Origin: Clostridiales bacterium
Lineage (GTDB): Bacteria; Bacillota; Clostridia; Lachnospirales; Lachnospiraceae
DNA length: 14,986 nucleotides
Direction: 5' to 3'
NCBI GenBank assembly: GCA_019418195.1
Contig: DYCJ01000005.1
Coordinates: forward strand, 1 to 14,986
The translations under genes and the position numbers were made by a program. The notes below the pieces were generated by a model. It was not told the DNA's origin, did not search any database, and was given only the letters and a program-made list of their open reading frames with translations. The number at the start of each line of letters is the position of its first letter. The first letter of the stretch is position 1. Shown piece by piece: positions 7,092-14,283 of this stretch.

Positions 7092-7120
7092 TTGAATATA
7101 TGGAAAAAATACCTTATAAT
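7092..7120 (+). promoter_or_regulatory. promoter of the LacI-family regulator gene
   Basis: TTGAAT (7092-7097), a 17-bp spacer and a perfect TATAAT (7115-7120). The expected transcription start (about 7127) falls within operator O2, so the regulator probably limits its own synthesis. The -35 elements of the two divergent promoters lie 18 bp apart. Confidence 0.8.
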
Positions 7121-7123
7121 TCT

Positions 7124-7135
7124 GTTAGCGATAAC
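7124..7135. promoter_or_regulatory. LacI-family operator O2 (regulator gene)
   Basis: GTTAGCGATAAC differs from O1 by one central base and lies over the predicted start of the regulator's transcript. The wider sequence TGTTAGCGATAACT fits the CcpA cre pattern TGNNANCGNNNNCA except for its last base, so catabolite control through this site is also possible. Centres of O1 and O2 are 101 bp apart. Confidence 0.8.
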
Positions 7136-7208
7136 TATAAGAGGGATTCTCTTATAGAAAGTACGGAAATAGAAGAGATAAAGAAAAGAGAAAGGAAACT
7201 ATGACGAC

Positions 7209-8213
7209 ATGGTTACATTAAAAGATATCGCAGAAAAAGCAGGCGTCAGCAGCATGACGGTGTCCCGTGTGATGAACGGAAAGACAGGAACTGTTTCTCA
7301 GCAGACTTCCGAGCGGATCAAGAAAATCGCTCAGGAGATGGGCTATGTTCCCAATTCGTCGGCGAGGGCGCTTGCGTCCCGTTCCTCCCGGCTGATCGCC
7401 GCACTGCTGCAGGAGTATGATGAGGAGAGAAATCCTCTGGAAGACAGTTATACAAGCTGTTTTCTCGGAGAACTCGCCCTCCAGATCAAGAAGGAGGGAT
7501 ATGACCTGATGCTCCATTATGTAAAAGATTACTCGGAGATCACTTACAGCCTGAAGTCGTGGAATGTGGCGGGAGCCGTGTTTATAGGGATGTTCGATGA
7601 AAGCATACGGAAGCTTCAGGAGGACAATCACATTCCGCTGATTTTTACAGACAGTTACAGTTCCATCCGCAGCATTACGAACGTAGGGATCGACGATTAC
7701 AGAGGAGGAGAACTGGCAGCAGAGCATTTTCTGAAAAACGGTCACAGAAATGTAGCGTTCTACGGACCGGAAGTGCTGGATAACGGCGTAGTGATGCACA
7801 GACTCAGAGGATTTGTATCTGTGCTGCGGGAGGCGGGGATATCCCTGCCGCAGGAGAATTTTATCAATCTGGGCGTAAAAGATCTGGGAGAGGTACTGGC
7901 ACGGTTGTGCAGCGGGAAAAATCCCGTGACAGGAATCTTCACCACGGCGGACAACTGCGCGTACCAGATTTATTCGGAGGCATACAGGAAAGGTCTTCGC
8001 ATTCCGGAAGATCTGTCTGTCATAGGATTTGACGATCTGTCCATGAGCAGACTGGTCACGCCGCCGCTTACAACGGTCCGCCAGGATATTAAGAAGAAAG
8101 CACTGGTAACCTGTGATCTCCTTATGAAAAATATTAATGCGCCGGACGGTCCGTCGGAGAATATCGTGCTGAATGTAGAACTTTCCGAGAGAAAATCTGT
8201 CAGAAGATTATGA
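7209..8213 (+). CDS. LacI-family transcriptional regulator of the sugar operon
   Basis: A 334-residue repressor. Residues 3-23 form the LacI-type helix-turn-helix (VTLKDIAEKAGVSSMTVSRV, with S15, M16 and R20 in the recognition helix), followed by the hinge helix SSARALASR at 50-58, whose leucine inserts into the central CG of the operator. The rest is a periplasmic-binding-protein-like effector domain, with GIDDYRGGELAAEHFLKNGH and a GFDD motif near the C-terminal part, as usual. Length is standard. The ATG at 7209 is chosen because it begins the conserved helix; a nearer ATG at 7201 is out of frame and encodes only six codons. Divergent placement and two matching palindromes argue that it controls both its own gene and the importer/GH31 operon, with a sugar as inducer. 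The sugar is not deducible from sequence alone. Confidence 0.95.
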   Translation: MVTLKDIAEKAGVSSMTVSRVMNGKTGTVSQQTSERIKKIAQEMGYVPNSSARALASRSSRLIAALLQEYDEERNPLEDSYTSCFLGELALQIKKEGYDLMLHYVKDYSEITYSLKSWNVAGAVFIGMFDESIRKLQEDNHIPLIFTDSYSSIRSITNVGIDDYRGGELAAEHFLKNGHRNVAFYGPEVLDNGVVMHRLRGFVSVLREAGISLPQENFINLGVKDLGEVLARLCSGKNPVTGIFTTADNCAYQIYSEAYRKGLRIPEDLSVIGFDDLSMSRLVTPPLTTVRQDIKKKALVTCDLLMKNINAPDGPSENIVLNVELSERKSVRRL

Positions 8214-8223
8214 TTATTATGAT

Positions 8224-8274
8224 GATCCTGACAGAGCTTACCCGCCCGGAACAGGATCTGTGGAGAGCCGGCTC
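8224..8274. repeat. inverted repeats after the regulator gene
   Basis: GATCCTG (8224-8230) and CAGGATC (8252-8258) form 7-bp inverted arms around a 21-base loop. A palindrome GAGCCGGCTC (8265-8274) follows. No U-run comes after either one, so an intrinsic terminator is not convincing; they may still slow or process the lacI-type transcript. Confidence 0.25.
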
Positions 8275-8295
8275 CGGCGTAACCGTGAAAATCCG

Positions 8296-8324
8296 TTGAC
8301 AACTCATGCAGGATAATTTAGATT
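8296..8324 (+). promoter_or_regulatory. promoter for the S1-domain gene
   Basis: Perfect TTGACA (8296-8301), 17-bp spacer, and TAGATT (8319-8324) as a 4/6 -10 hexamer. Transcription would begin near 8331, leaving a short leader before the gene at 8374. Confidence 0.6.
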
Positions 8325-8373
8325 ATAAGAAGGAAAGAACAGTAGCGTAATATTAAGAGGAGAATATATCATT

Positions 8374-9201
8374 ATGAGATTAGGGGAAAAGCAGGTACTG
8401 ACCGTCGTTAAAAAAGTGGATTTCGGCGTATACTTAGGGAGTGACGAGGAGCGCGTCCTGCTTCCGAAGAAGCAGGTGCCCGAAGAAATCGAAGTGGGAG
8501 ACCCGGTCGAGGTATTTCTGTATAAAGATTCATCGGACCGTATGATCGCAACGACAAAGGAACCGAAGCTGACACTCGGAAACCTGGCAGTCCTGGAAGT
8601 TGTGGATGTGGGGCGCATCGGTGCGTTCCTTGACTGGGGGCTGGAGAAGGATCTGCTACTTCCATTTAAAGAGCAGACGACAAAAGTGGAAAAAGGTGAC
8701 CGGTGTCTCGTCAGCCTTTACATCGATAAGAGCGGACGTCTCTGTGCTACGATGAAAGTATACCCGCTCCTGCGCACGGATTCACCTTATAAGAAAGACG
8801 ATACAGTGCGCGGGACAGTGTATGAGATCAGCAGGGACTTCGGTGTGTTCGTGGCAGTTGACGACCGGTTTTCCGCATTGATCCCCAGAAGAGAAGTGTA
8901 TGGCAGGATGTATATCGGTCAGCAGATCGAGGCCAGGGTGGCTGCGGTAAAAGCCGACGGCAAACTGGATCTGAGCGTCAGGGGAAGGATACCTGAACAG
9001 ATGGATGCCGATGCCCGGAAGATCATGGACAGGATTGAGAAGAGCGGCGGAGGGCTGCCCTTCACGGATAAAGCTGATCCGGAGCGTATCAGAGACGAGT
9101 TTGGGATGAGCAAGGCGGCATTTAAAAGAGCGGTCGGCAGACTGTTGAAGCAGGGGAAGGTCAGGATAGACGAAAAGGGAGATAAAATCGTAGCAGTTTA
9201 G
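8374..9201 (+). CDS. CvfB-like S1 domain RNA-binding protein
   Basis: A 275-residue cytosolic protein with the CvfB/YitL layout: three S1-type OB folds (about residues 5-62, 66-128 and 140-204) and a C-terminal winged helix (about 212-275). Typical strand motifs are seen, such as FGVYLG at 17-22, GAFLDWGLEKDLLLP at 83-97 and FGVFVAVDDRFSALIP at 156-171; the winged helix includes FGMSKAAFKRAVGRLLKQG. In Staphylococcus and relatives CvfB binds RNA and affects virulence and gene expression; its detailed job in Clostridia is unknown. The ATG at 8374 follows AGAGGAG. It has its own promoter and no clear partner; the next gene has another promoter, so it may be a single-gene unit. Confidence 0.9.
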   Translation: MRLGEKQVLTVVKKVDFGVYLGSDEERVLLPKKQVPEEIEVGDPVEVFLYKDSSDRMIATTKEPKLTLGNLAVLEVVDVGRIGAFLDWGLEKDLLLPFKEQTTKVEKGDRCLVSLYIDKSGRLCATMKVYPLLRTDSPYKKDDTVRGTVYEISRDFGVFVAVDDRFSALIPRREVYGRMYIGQQIEARVAAVKADGKLDLSVRGRIPEQMDADARKIMDRIEKSGGGLPFTDKADPERIRDEFGMSKAAFKRAVGRLLKQGKVRIDEKGDKIVAV

Positions 9202-9233
9202 CGCCGTGACGGCTGAAGTGTTATGAAAATATC

Positions 9234-9261
9234 TTGCAATCCTTCCCAAATCGGTTATAAT
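9234..9261 (+). promoter_or_regulatory. promoter of the HPr-like gene
   Basis: TTGCAA (9234-9239), 16-bp spacer, and a perfect TATAAT (9256-9261). Transcription would begin near 9268, about 73 nt before the start codon. It may also drive dnaE by read-through of the terminator at 9614-9648. Confidence 0.75.
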
Positions 9262-9340
9262 AATCAATAGGAGCGCGCATGGAAAAGCGTTCCGCAACAT
9301 TTAGGTAATTAAAATATATGATCAGGAAGGAGAACATATC

Positions 9341-9583
9341 ATGAAAGTTCAGAACATCACAGATATAGAAGGCTTTTTCAAAGTCGTTGACGAGTGCAAA
9401 GGAAAGGTTGAGCTCGTGACGGGCGAGGGAGACAGACTGAACCTTAAGTCAAAACTTTCCCAGTACGTATCTATGGCAAACATTTTCTCAAATGGTGAGA
9501 TCCCGGAGCTTGAGGTTATTGCTTACGAGAAAGAAGATACAGACAAACTGATCAAGTTCATGCTTGATGGAGGAAATAACTAA
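9341..9583 (+). CDS. small HPr/Crh-like protein without active-site histidine
   Basis: An 80-residue acidic cytosolic protein with a strong AAGGAG ribosome binding site. From residue 12 on it lines up by eye with the HPr fold: FFKVVDECKGKVELVTGEG corresponds to helix 1 and strand 2, LNLKSKLSQYVSM (33-45) to the regulatory-site loop and helix 2 (HPr pattern VNxKSIMGVMSL), and ELEVIAYEKEDTDKL to the last strand and helix 3. Ser37 would match the regulatory Ser46 of HPr. The segment that should hold the catalytic His15 (LHARPA) is absent: residues 6-11 read ITDIEG. The protein therefore cannot act in the PTS phosphate relay by that residue. A Crh-like regulatory or another role is possible. The fold assignment is an inference from pattern; the gene itself is secure. 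Confidence 0.85.
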   Translation: MKVQNITDIEGFFKVVDECKGKVELVTGEGDRLNLKSKLSQYVSMANIFSNGEIPELEVIAYEKEDTDKLIKFMLDGGNN

Positions 9584-9613
9584 GAATCCCCTGGAAATAA
9601 AGATATGACAGGC

Positions 9614-9648
9614 AAAGGCGGTTTCCGCGGTGAGGAAACCGCCTTTTT
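9614..9648 (+). terminator. strong intrinsic terminator before dnaE
   Basis: A perfect 13-bp stem pairs AAAGGCGGTTTCC (9614-9626) with 9634-9646 around a seven-base loop, and the right arm runs into TTTTT (9644-9648). It is 30 bp after the HPr-like gene and 31 bp before the dnaE start. Confidence 0.93.
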
Positions 9649-9669
9649 GTAATTGCCATTGTGTTATCA

Positions 9670-9676
9670 GAGGTGG
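9670..9676 (+). promoter_or_regulatory. ribosome binding site deciding the dnaE start
   Basis: GAGGTGG just ahead of the ATG at 9680. It favours this start over the in-frame TTG at 9653, which sits right after the terminator U-run and has no ribosome binding site. Confidence 0.7.
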
Positions 9677-9679
9677 AAT

Positions 9680-12600
9680 ATGAGTTTTGTACATTTGCAT
9701 GTCCATACAGAGTATAGTCTGCTGGATGGATCGAACAAGATAAAAGAATATGTCGCGAGGGTGAAAGAACTCGGCATGGACAGCGCTGCGATTACGGATC
9801 ACGGAGTAATGTACGGCGTGATCGATTTTTACAGGGCAGCGAGAGCACAGGGTATCAAGCCGATTCTCGGCTGCGAGGTCTATGTGGCGCCAAATTCCAG
9901 ATTCGATCGGGAAGTGACAGGCGGAGACGACAGGTATTATCATCTTGTTTTGCTGGCGGAAAATAACGAAGGCTATGCAAATCTGATGAAAATTGTATCA
10001 AAGGGTTTTGTCGAGGGATACTATTATCGTCCCCGCGTGGATAAAGAACTGCTCAGACAGTATCACGACGGGATTATAGCTTTGAGTGCATGCCTTGCTG
10101 GTGAAGTCCAGCGTTATATTGTGAAAGGACTCTATGACGAGGCGAAGAAGACAGCTCTGGAGTACAGGGACATCTTCGGTGAGGACAACTATTTTCTTGA
10201 ACTCCAGGATCACGGTCTGCCGGATCAGGCGCTGGTTAATCAGCAGCTCCTGAAAATGTCTGAGGAGACCGGGATTGAACTGGTGGTCACGAATGACGTA
10301 CACTACACTTATGCTGAAGACGCGGTGCCCCACGATATTTTACTGTGTATCCAGACCGGCAAGAAGCTGACAGATGAAAACAGGATGCGCTACGAGGGCG
10401 GACAGTATTATGTGAAATCTCCCGAGGAGATGGAAAAACTGTTCCCCTATGCACTGCAGGCGCTGGACAATACACAGCGGATCGCGGACCGGTGTAATGT
10501 TGAGATAGAGTTTGGAGTCACAAAGCTTCCGAAATATGATGTGCCTGAGGGATACACTTCATGGGAATATCTCCAGAAACTCTGCCGGGAGGGATTGGAG
10601 AGACGGTATGGAGAACCGACGCAGGAACTGAAGGACCGCCTGACCTATGAGTTAGACACTATCAAAAATATGGGATACGTAGACTACTTCCTTATCGTGT
10701 GGGATTTCATCAAATACGCGAAAGACCACGGGATTGCGGTAGGACCGGGGCGAGGGTCCGCGGCGGGAAGTATCGTGTCCTACTGTCTGGGGATCACGAC
10801 TATCGATCCCATCCGTTATCAGCTCCTGTTCGAGCGTTTCCTGAATCCGGAGCGTGTGTCTATGCCCGATATCGACGTGGATTTCTGCTTTGAGAGACGT
10901 CAGGAAGTGATCGATTATGTTGTGCGAAAATACGGAAAAGACAGAGTCGTCCAGATCGTCACGTTCGGTACACTGGCTGCCCGCGGAGTTCTCCGCGATG
11001 TAGGCCGAGTCATGGATCTGCCCTATGCATTTGTAGATTCCATTGCGAAAATGATTCCGCAGGAACTGAACATTACCATTGATAAGGCGCTAAAAGAAAA
11101 TCCGGAACTGAGACGTACTTATGAGACGGACGAACAGGTAAAGACGCTGATCGATATGGGGAAACGTCTCGAGGGTCTTCCGCGTCACAGTTCCATGCAT
11201 GCGGCAGGCGTTGTGATCAGCCAGAAGTCTGTCGACGAGTATGTACCGCTTTCAAGAGCGGCGGACGGGACGATCACGACCCAGTTCACCATGACTACGC
11301 TTGAGGAACTGGGACTTCTGAAAATGGATTTCCTGGGGCTGCGTACTCTGACGGTCATCCAGAACGCGGTAAATATGGTGTGCCGCAAACGCCCTGATCT
11401 GGATATGGAGAAGATCGACTATAATGACCAGAAAGTAATGGATTATATCGGAACCGGAAAGACAGACGGTATCTTCCAGCTCGAAAGCGCGGGGATGAAG
11501 AGTTTCATGAAAGAGCTGAAACCGCACAGCCTGGAGGACATCATTGCCGGTATCTCTCTGTACCGGCCGGGCCCCATGGACTTTATCCCGCAGTATATTA
11601 AAGGAAAGAACGATGCTTCTTCCATCACTTATGACTGCCCGCAGCTAAAGCCGATACTGGAGCCGACATACGGATGTATCGTCTATCAGGAGCAGGTCAT
11701 GCAGATCGTGCGTGACCTGGCCGGATACACACTGGGACGAAGCGACCTTCTGCGCCGTGCCATGTCCAAGAAAAAGGGCGATGTGATGCAGAAAGAGCGC
11801 CAGATCTTCGTGTATGGAGATGAAGCAAATGATGTGCCGGGATGTATAAAAAACGGTATTGACGAGAAGACTGCGAACAAAATATATGGTGAAATGATCG
11901 ATTTTGCAAAGTATGCCTTCAATAAGTCCCATGCTGCCGCATATGCGGTCGTAGCATACCAGACCGCGTGGCTGAAATACTACTATCCGGTGGAGTTCAT
12001 GGCAGCGCTTATGACTTCCGTGATCGAGAATCCGTCCAAAGTGGCAGAATATATCTATGCCTGCCGGCAGATGAATATTCAGATCCTGCCTCCGGACATC
12101 AACAAAGGCGAGGCGGATTTCTCCGTTGACGGCGGAAATATCCGTTACGGCCTGGCGGCCATCAAGAGTATCGGCCGTCCGGTAGTGCAGGCGATAACGG
12201 AGGAAAGGAACGCTTTTGGTCCATTTAAAACTCTGGAAGACTTTATCACCCGCATGTCTGCAAAGGACGTGCTCAATAAGAGGACGATCGAGAATCTGAT
12301 CAAGGCGGGGGCACTGGATACCCTGGGCGGCACGCGCAAGCAGTTCATGAGCATTTATATCCAGATCGTGGAACATGTAAATCAGGAGAAAAAATATTCC
12401 ATGTCCGGGCAGATGAGTCTGTTCGATCTGGTCGGTGAGGAGCAGAAAAGCGAATTTCAGATCAGGATGCCGGATGTTGGTGAGTACACAAAAGAAAATC
12501 TGCTGGCATTCGAAAAGGAGGTCCTCGGGATCTATATCAGCGGCCACCCGCTGGAAGAGTATGAAGAAAAATGGCGGAAAATGATCTCTGCAACAACGCT

Positions 12601-13153
12601 TGATTTCCAGCCTGATGAGGAGAGTGGAAGATCGAAAGTGCACGACGGGGCACGGGAGATCATCGGCGGCATGATCACGGACAAGACAGTGAAACACACG
12701 AAGACCAATCAGATGATGGCATTTGTCACTGTGGAAGATTTACTGGGAACTGTAGAAGTGGTGGTATTCCCGAGAGACTATGAAAAAAACCGAGAGTATC
12801 TTGAGGTGGACAACAAAGTATTCGTCAGGGGACGGGTGTCCGAAGAGGACGAGAAAGCCAGCAAACTGATCTGCGAGAAAGTGATCCCGTTCGAGAAGAT
12901 GAAGAAAGAACTGTGGATACAATTCCCGGATAAGGCCGCTTTCCTGGAGAGCGAGCAGATCGTCTACGGGTATCTGGCTGACTCGGAGGGAGAAGATGAA
13001 GTCGTGATCTACTGCGCGAAAGAGCGGGCGATCAAAAAGCTGCCGAGGAATAGAAATATCCGGATCAACCAGCAGGTTTTGAGCAGACTGATGAATCATT
13101 TCGGGGAAAGCCGTGTAAAAGTGGTTGAAAAAGCTATTGAAAACCACTTCTAA
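9680..13153 (+). CDS. dnaE: DNA polymerase III subunit alpha (DnaE)
   Basis: A 1157-residue C-family replicative polymerase. Domains: PHP (1 to about 210) beginning VHLHVHTEYSLLDG; palm with GPGRGSAAGS (355-364) and the catalytic aspartates D397 and D399 in PDIDVDF plus D550 in LKMDFLGL, matching E. coli D401/D403/D555; fingers with YRPGPMDF; helix-hairpin-helix region near 808-840; the clamp-binding pentapeptide QMSLF at 911-915; an OB-fold (about 994-1075) including FVTVEDLLGTVEVVVFP; and a short C-terminal domain. Unlike E. coli DnaE, the PHP metal ligands look intact (HLHVH, TDHG, GCEVY, TNDVHY). In Firmicutes DnaE acts beside PolC, mainly extending lagging-strand primers. The ATG at 9680 is chosen for its ribosome binding site and its match to the conserved N-terminus. 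A strong terminator stands just upstream and no promoter is evident between them. Confidence 0.97.
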   Translation: MSFVHLHVHTEYSLLDGSNKIKEYVARVKELGMDSAAITDHGVMYGVIDFYRAARAQGIKPILGCEVYVAPNSRFDREVTGGDDRYYHLVLLAENNEGYANLMKIVSKGFVEGYYYRPRVDKELLRQYHDGIIALSACLAGEVQRYIVKGLYDEAKKTALEYRDIFGEDNYFLELQDHGLPDQALVNQQLLKMSEETGIELVVTNDVHYTYAEDAVPHDILLCIQTGKKLTDENRMRYEGGQYYVKSPEEMEKLFPYALQALDNTQRIADRCNVEIEFGVTKLPKYDVPEGYTSWEYLQKLCREGLERRYGEPTQELKDRLTYELDTIKNMGYVDYFLIVWDFIKYAKDHGIAVGPGRGSAAGSIVSYCLGITTIDPIRYQLLFERFLNPERVSMPDIDVDFCFERRQEVIDYVVRKYGKDRVVQIVTFGTLAARGVLRDVGRVMDLPYAFVDSIAKMIPQELNITIDKALKENPELRRTYETDEQVKTLIDMGKRLEGLPRHSSMHAAGVVISQKSVDEYVPLSRAADGTITTQFTMTTLEELGLLKMDFLGLRTLTVIQNAVNMVCRKRPDLDMEKIDYNDQKVMDYIGTGKTDGIFQLESAGMKSFMKELKPHSLEDIIAGISLYRPGPMDFIPQYIKGKNDASSITYDCPQLKPILEPTYGCIVYQEQVMQIVRDLAGYTLGRSDLLRRAMSKKKGDVMQKERQIFVYGDEANDVPGCIKNGIDEKTANKIYGEMIDFAKYAFNKSHAAAYAVVAYQTAWLKYYYPVEFMAALMTSVIENPSKVAEYIYACRQMNIQILPPDINKGEADFSVDGGNIRYGLAAIKSIGRPVVQAITEERNAFGPFKTLEDFITRMSAKDVLNKRTIENLIKAGALDTLGGTRKQFMSIYIQIVEHVNQEKKYSMSGQMSLFDLVGEEQKSEFQIRMPDVGEYTKENLLAFEKEVLGIYISGHPLEEYEEKWRKMISATTLDFQPDEESGRSKVHDGAREIIGGMITDKTVKHTKTNQMMAFVTVEDLLGTVEVVVFPRDYEKNREYLEVDNKVFVRGRVSEEDEKASKLICEKVIPFEKMKKELWIQFPDKAAFLESEQIVYGYLADSEGEDEVVIYCAKERAIKKLPRNRNIRINQQVLSRLMNHFGESRVKVVEKAIENHF

Positions 13154-13165
13154 ATACGGTAAAAT
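13137..13165 (+). promoter_or_regulatory. pfkA promoter inside the dnaE 3' end
   Basis: TTGAAA (13137-13142) lies within the last codons of dnaE, followed by a 17-bp spacer and TAAAAT (13160-13165). Predicted transcription start is near 13172, giving a leader of about 70 nt before pfkA. Confidence 0.7.
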
Positions 13166-13175
13166 ATTTTCGGAA

Positions 13176-13193
13176 TTGTTAAAAATTTTTCAA
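13176..13193. promoter_or_regulatory. possible Rex operator before pfkA
   Basis: TTGTTAAAAATTTTTCAA has the length and layout of the Rex consensus TTGTTAANNNNTTAACAA: the left half-site matches 7/7, the right half 5/7. It starts about 4 bases after the predicted pfkA transcription start, where a repressor would act. The surrounding arms AATTG (13174-13178) and CAATT (13191-13195) add to the symmetry. Rex responds to the NADH/NAD ratio and often governs fermentation and energy genes in Clostridia. The A/T-rich surroundings raise the chance of a random match. Confidence 0.45.
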
Positions 13194-13240
13194 TTAGAGA
13201 TTTTTGCAGTTATCTGACTTTATGGAAAGGTGGAGAAAAC

Positions 13241-14254
13241 ATGGCAGAGAATAATGAAATGGAAAAGTATGCGGAAGATTTTGAAGACCGTATCCGTACG
13301 ATCGGAGTTCTTACAAGCGGCGGCGACGCGCCGGGGATGAATGCAGCAATCCGTGCAGTTGTCCGTACCGCTCTTTCTAAAGGCCTGAAAGTGCGCGGTA
13401 TCCGCAGGGGATATCACGGACTACTCAAAGAGGAGATCATTGACTTGTCTGCTCGTGATGTGTCTGATACAATTCAGCGCGGAGGTACGATCCTCCAGAC
13501 AGCGCGCTGTAAATCAATGCGTACAGAGGAAGGACAGCAGAAGGCAGCAGCGATCTGCAAGAAATACGGTATTGACGGACTTGTAGTCATCGGTGGCGAT
13601 GGTTCCTTTGCCGGCGCACAGAAACTGGCGAACCTCGGGGTAAATACGATCGGTATTCCGGGAACGATCGATCTGGACATCGCATGTACAGATTATACGA
13701 TCGGATTTGACACAGCTGTAAACACAGCTATGGAAGCTATCGATAAAGTGCGTGATACTTCCACCTCACATGAGCGCTGCAGTATTATAGAGGTTATGGG
13801 ACGTGACGCAGGCTACCTTGCTCTCTGGTGCGGTATTGCCAACGGTGCTGAACGTATCCTGATGCCGGAAGAGCATGATTACGATGAAGCGGCTATTGTT
13901 GCGGATATCAAAGAATGCCAGAAGCGCGGTAAGAAGAATTATATCATCATCAATGCCGAAGGTATCGGTGATTCTATCAACATGGCAAAGAGAATCGAAG
14001 AAGCTACAGGCATGGAGACAAGAGCAACGATCCTGGGACACATGCAGCGTGGCGGAAGCCCGACATGTAAGGACAGAGTGTACGCGTCTGTTATGGGATC
14101 GATGGCGGTAGATCTGCTTCTGCAGGGCAAGACAAACCGTGTTGTAGGATACAAAGACGGCAAGTTTGTCGATTTTGATATTGAAGAAGCACTGGCTATG
14201 AAGAAGTCAGTCTCCCAGTATCAGTATGATGTAGCTAAGGTACTGGCACTGTAA
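13241..14254 (+). CDS. pfkA: ATP-dependent 6-phosphofructokinase
   Basis: A 337-residue glycolytic enzyme making fructose 1,6-bisphosphate in the cytosol. Visible sites: nucleotide loop IGVLTSGGDAPGMNAAI (21-37); GGDGSF (118-123), whose Gly121 marks ATP rather than pyrophosphate use; PGTIDLD (140-146) with catalytic base D144 and Mg ligand D146; MGRDAG (186-191); E240; and R261, H267 and R270 for fructose-6-phosphate. Residues matching the E. coli effector site (R38, R42, R171, E204, R229, K231) are largely kept, suggesting allosteric control. Compared with E. coli PfkA there is a 16-residue acidic N-terminal extension, and N is replaced by L inside TIDND. The ATG at 13241 has a good AAAGGTGGAG site. 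Own promoter and a possible Rex operator lie upstream; murI follows after 29 bp, probably on the same message. dnaE-pfkA proximity is also found in Bacillus. Confidence 0.97.
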   Translation: MAENNEMEKYAEDFEDRIRTIGVLTSGGDAPGMNAAIRAVVRTALSKGLKVRGIRRGYHGLLKEEIIDLSARDVSDTIQRGGTILQTARCKSMRTEEGQQKAAAICKKYGIDGLVVIGGDGSFAGAQKLANLGVNTIGIPGTIDLDIACTDYTIGFDTAVNTAMEAIDKVRDTSTSHERCSIIEVMGRDAGYLALWCGIANGAERILMPEEHDYDEAAIVADIKECQKRGKKNYIIINAEGIGDSINMAKRIEEATGMETRATILGHMQRGGSPTCKDRVYASVMGSMAVDLLLQGKTNRVVGYKDGKFVDFDIEEALAMKKSVSQYQYDVAKVLAL

Positions 14255-14283
14255 ATATAAGAGTAACAGGAGAGCAGGTTATT

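Noticed and set aside
7201..7221. Six-codon ORF overlapping the regulator start, as a possible leader peptide
   Set aside because: The GGAAA site is too close to the ATG at 7201, the peptide has no regulatory codons, and the overlap is most simply chance.
9202..9240. Possible terminator after the S1-domain gene (GCCGTGACGGC)
   Set aside because: The stem would be only five pairs with a one-base loop and no U-run, so it cannot form a working terminator.
9653..9679. Upstream TTG start for dnaE
   Set aside because: It falls five bases after the terminator U-run, has no Shine-Dalgarno motif, and adds nine residues ahead of the conserved DnaE N-terminus.
11645..12697. A 350-codon open frame antisense to dnaE
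   Set aside because: It lies wholly within the conserved polymerase core on the opposite strand, has no ribosome binding site or recognisable domain, and its composition is what codon bias of dnaE produces in the antisense frame.
13154..13240. Terminator or riboswitch between dnaE and pfkA
   Set aside because: The AT-only inverted repeat has no GC stem, and the 70-nt leader shows no conserved riboswitch architecture I can recognise; an operator explains the symmetry better.
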